A stretch of 50,865 nt of DNA from Saprospiraceae bacterium (lineage in GTDB: Bacteria; Bacteroidota; Bacteroidia; Chitinophagales; Saprospiraceae), in contig JAHDDO010000008.1 of the NCBI GenBank assembly GCA_020629315.1, positions 72,938 through 123,802 of the forward strand, given 5' to 3'. The position numbers and the translations under genes were made by a program. Positions 50,836 through 50,865 of this stretch are shown here, piece after piece; the first letter of the stretch is position 1, and each line of letters opens with the position of its first letter. Under the pieces are notes generated by a model. It saw only the letters and a list, made by a program, of their open reading frames with translations. It was not told where the DNA came from and searched no databases.

Positions 50836-50865
50836 TTTTTTAGCGCGTCAACTAAATGACTAAAT

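Overview
The window looks like a chromosomal segment of an AT-rich Bacteroidota bacterium, most likely of the Saprospiria/Cytophagia type. The reasons are: a PorP/SprF-type protein next to a PorE-like OmpA protein (type IX secretion, T9SS); three secreted proteins with T9SS C-terminal sorting domains; carboxypeptidase-regulatory-domain outer-membrane receptors; DUF4271 next to a HemD; a RprX/RprY-like two-component pair; near absence of Shine-Dalgarno sequences; and several TAnnTTTG promoter-like motifs. No rRNA, tRNA, phage, transposase or CRISPR locus was seen.

Layout. Positions 1-2885 hold the end of a PorP/SprF protein and a PorE-like protein (TPR, propeller, regulatory domain, OmpA, plus an extra DUF1573). 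Positions 2886-6601 are a tight minus-strand operon: SAM hydrolase family, ABM monooxygenase, aroB, GT39 glycosyltransferase. Positions 6792-10380 are a plus-strand operon: phoH, aroA, an SDR-like protein without the catalytic tyrosine, DUF429. Positions 10497-12454 encode an RprY/RprX-like response regulator and kinase. Positions 12600-19159 hold DUF4271, HemD, a CoA-type NUDIX hydrolase, an SH3 protein and a large metalloprotease/propeller/barrel protein. Positions 19172-21840 encode a LytTR/LytS-type pair. Positions 21850-28618 hold a TetR regulator divergent from a small membrane protein, an acyl-CoA dehydrogenase, a membrane protein, a YheT-like hydrolase, a prohibitin-family protein and a GT9 glycosyltransferase. 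Positions 28736-35693 hold an M4 protease with a T9SS tail and its lipoprotein neighbour, a Cys-rich secreted protein, an acylphosphatase and an outer-membrane barrel receptor. Positions 35808-39681 hold urocanate hydratase, a membrane-bound LuxR-type regulator and a secreted thioredoxin. Positions 39772-45142 form a sigma-factor locus: ECF sigma factor, a membrane/coiled-coil/barrel protein, a GIN-domain lipoprotein and a TonB-dependent receptor. Positions 45230-50006 hold a fatty acid desaturase, two more T9SS cargo proteins and a DUF1905 protein.

The least explained part is the right end. Positions 50107-50835 carry three direct copies of a 167-bp structured element, all in the same orientation and without any protein-coding gene. 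Other non-coding signals are: a promoter-like motif pair shared by the ECF sigma gene and the GIN-domain gene; a perfect 20-bp inverted repeat in front of the acyl-CoA dehydrogenase; and a small family of REP-like palindromic elements, two of which begin exactly at a gene's TAG stop codon.

Functionally the window combines housekeeping metabolism (shikimate pathway, tetrapyrroles, nucleotide clean-up, fatty acid metabolism, histidine breakdown) with envelope biology (T9SS machinery and cargo, outer-membrane receptors, glycosyltransferases) and five regulatory modules. All functional calls come from reading motifs in the sequence; no database search was run.
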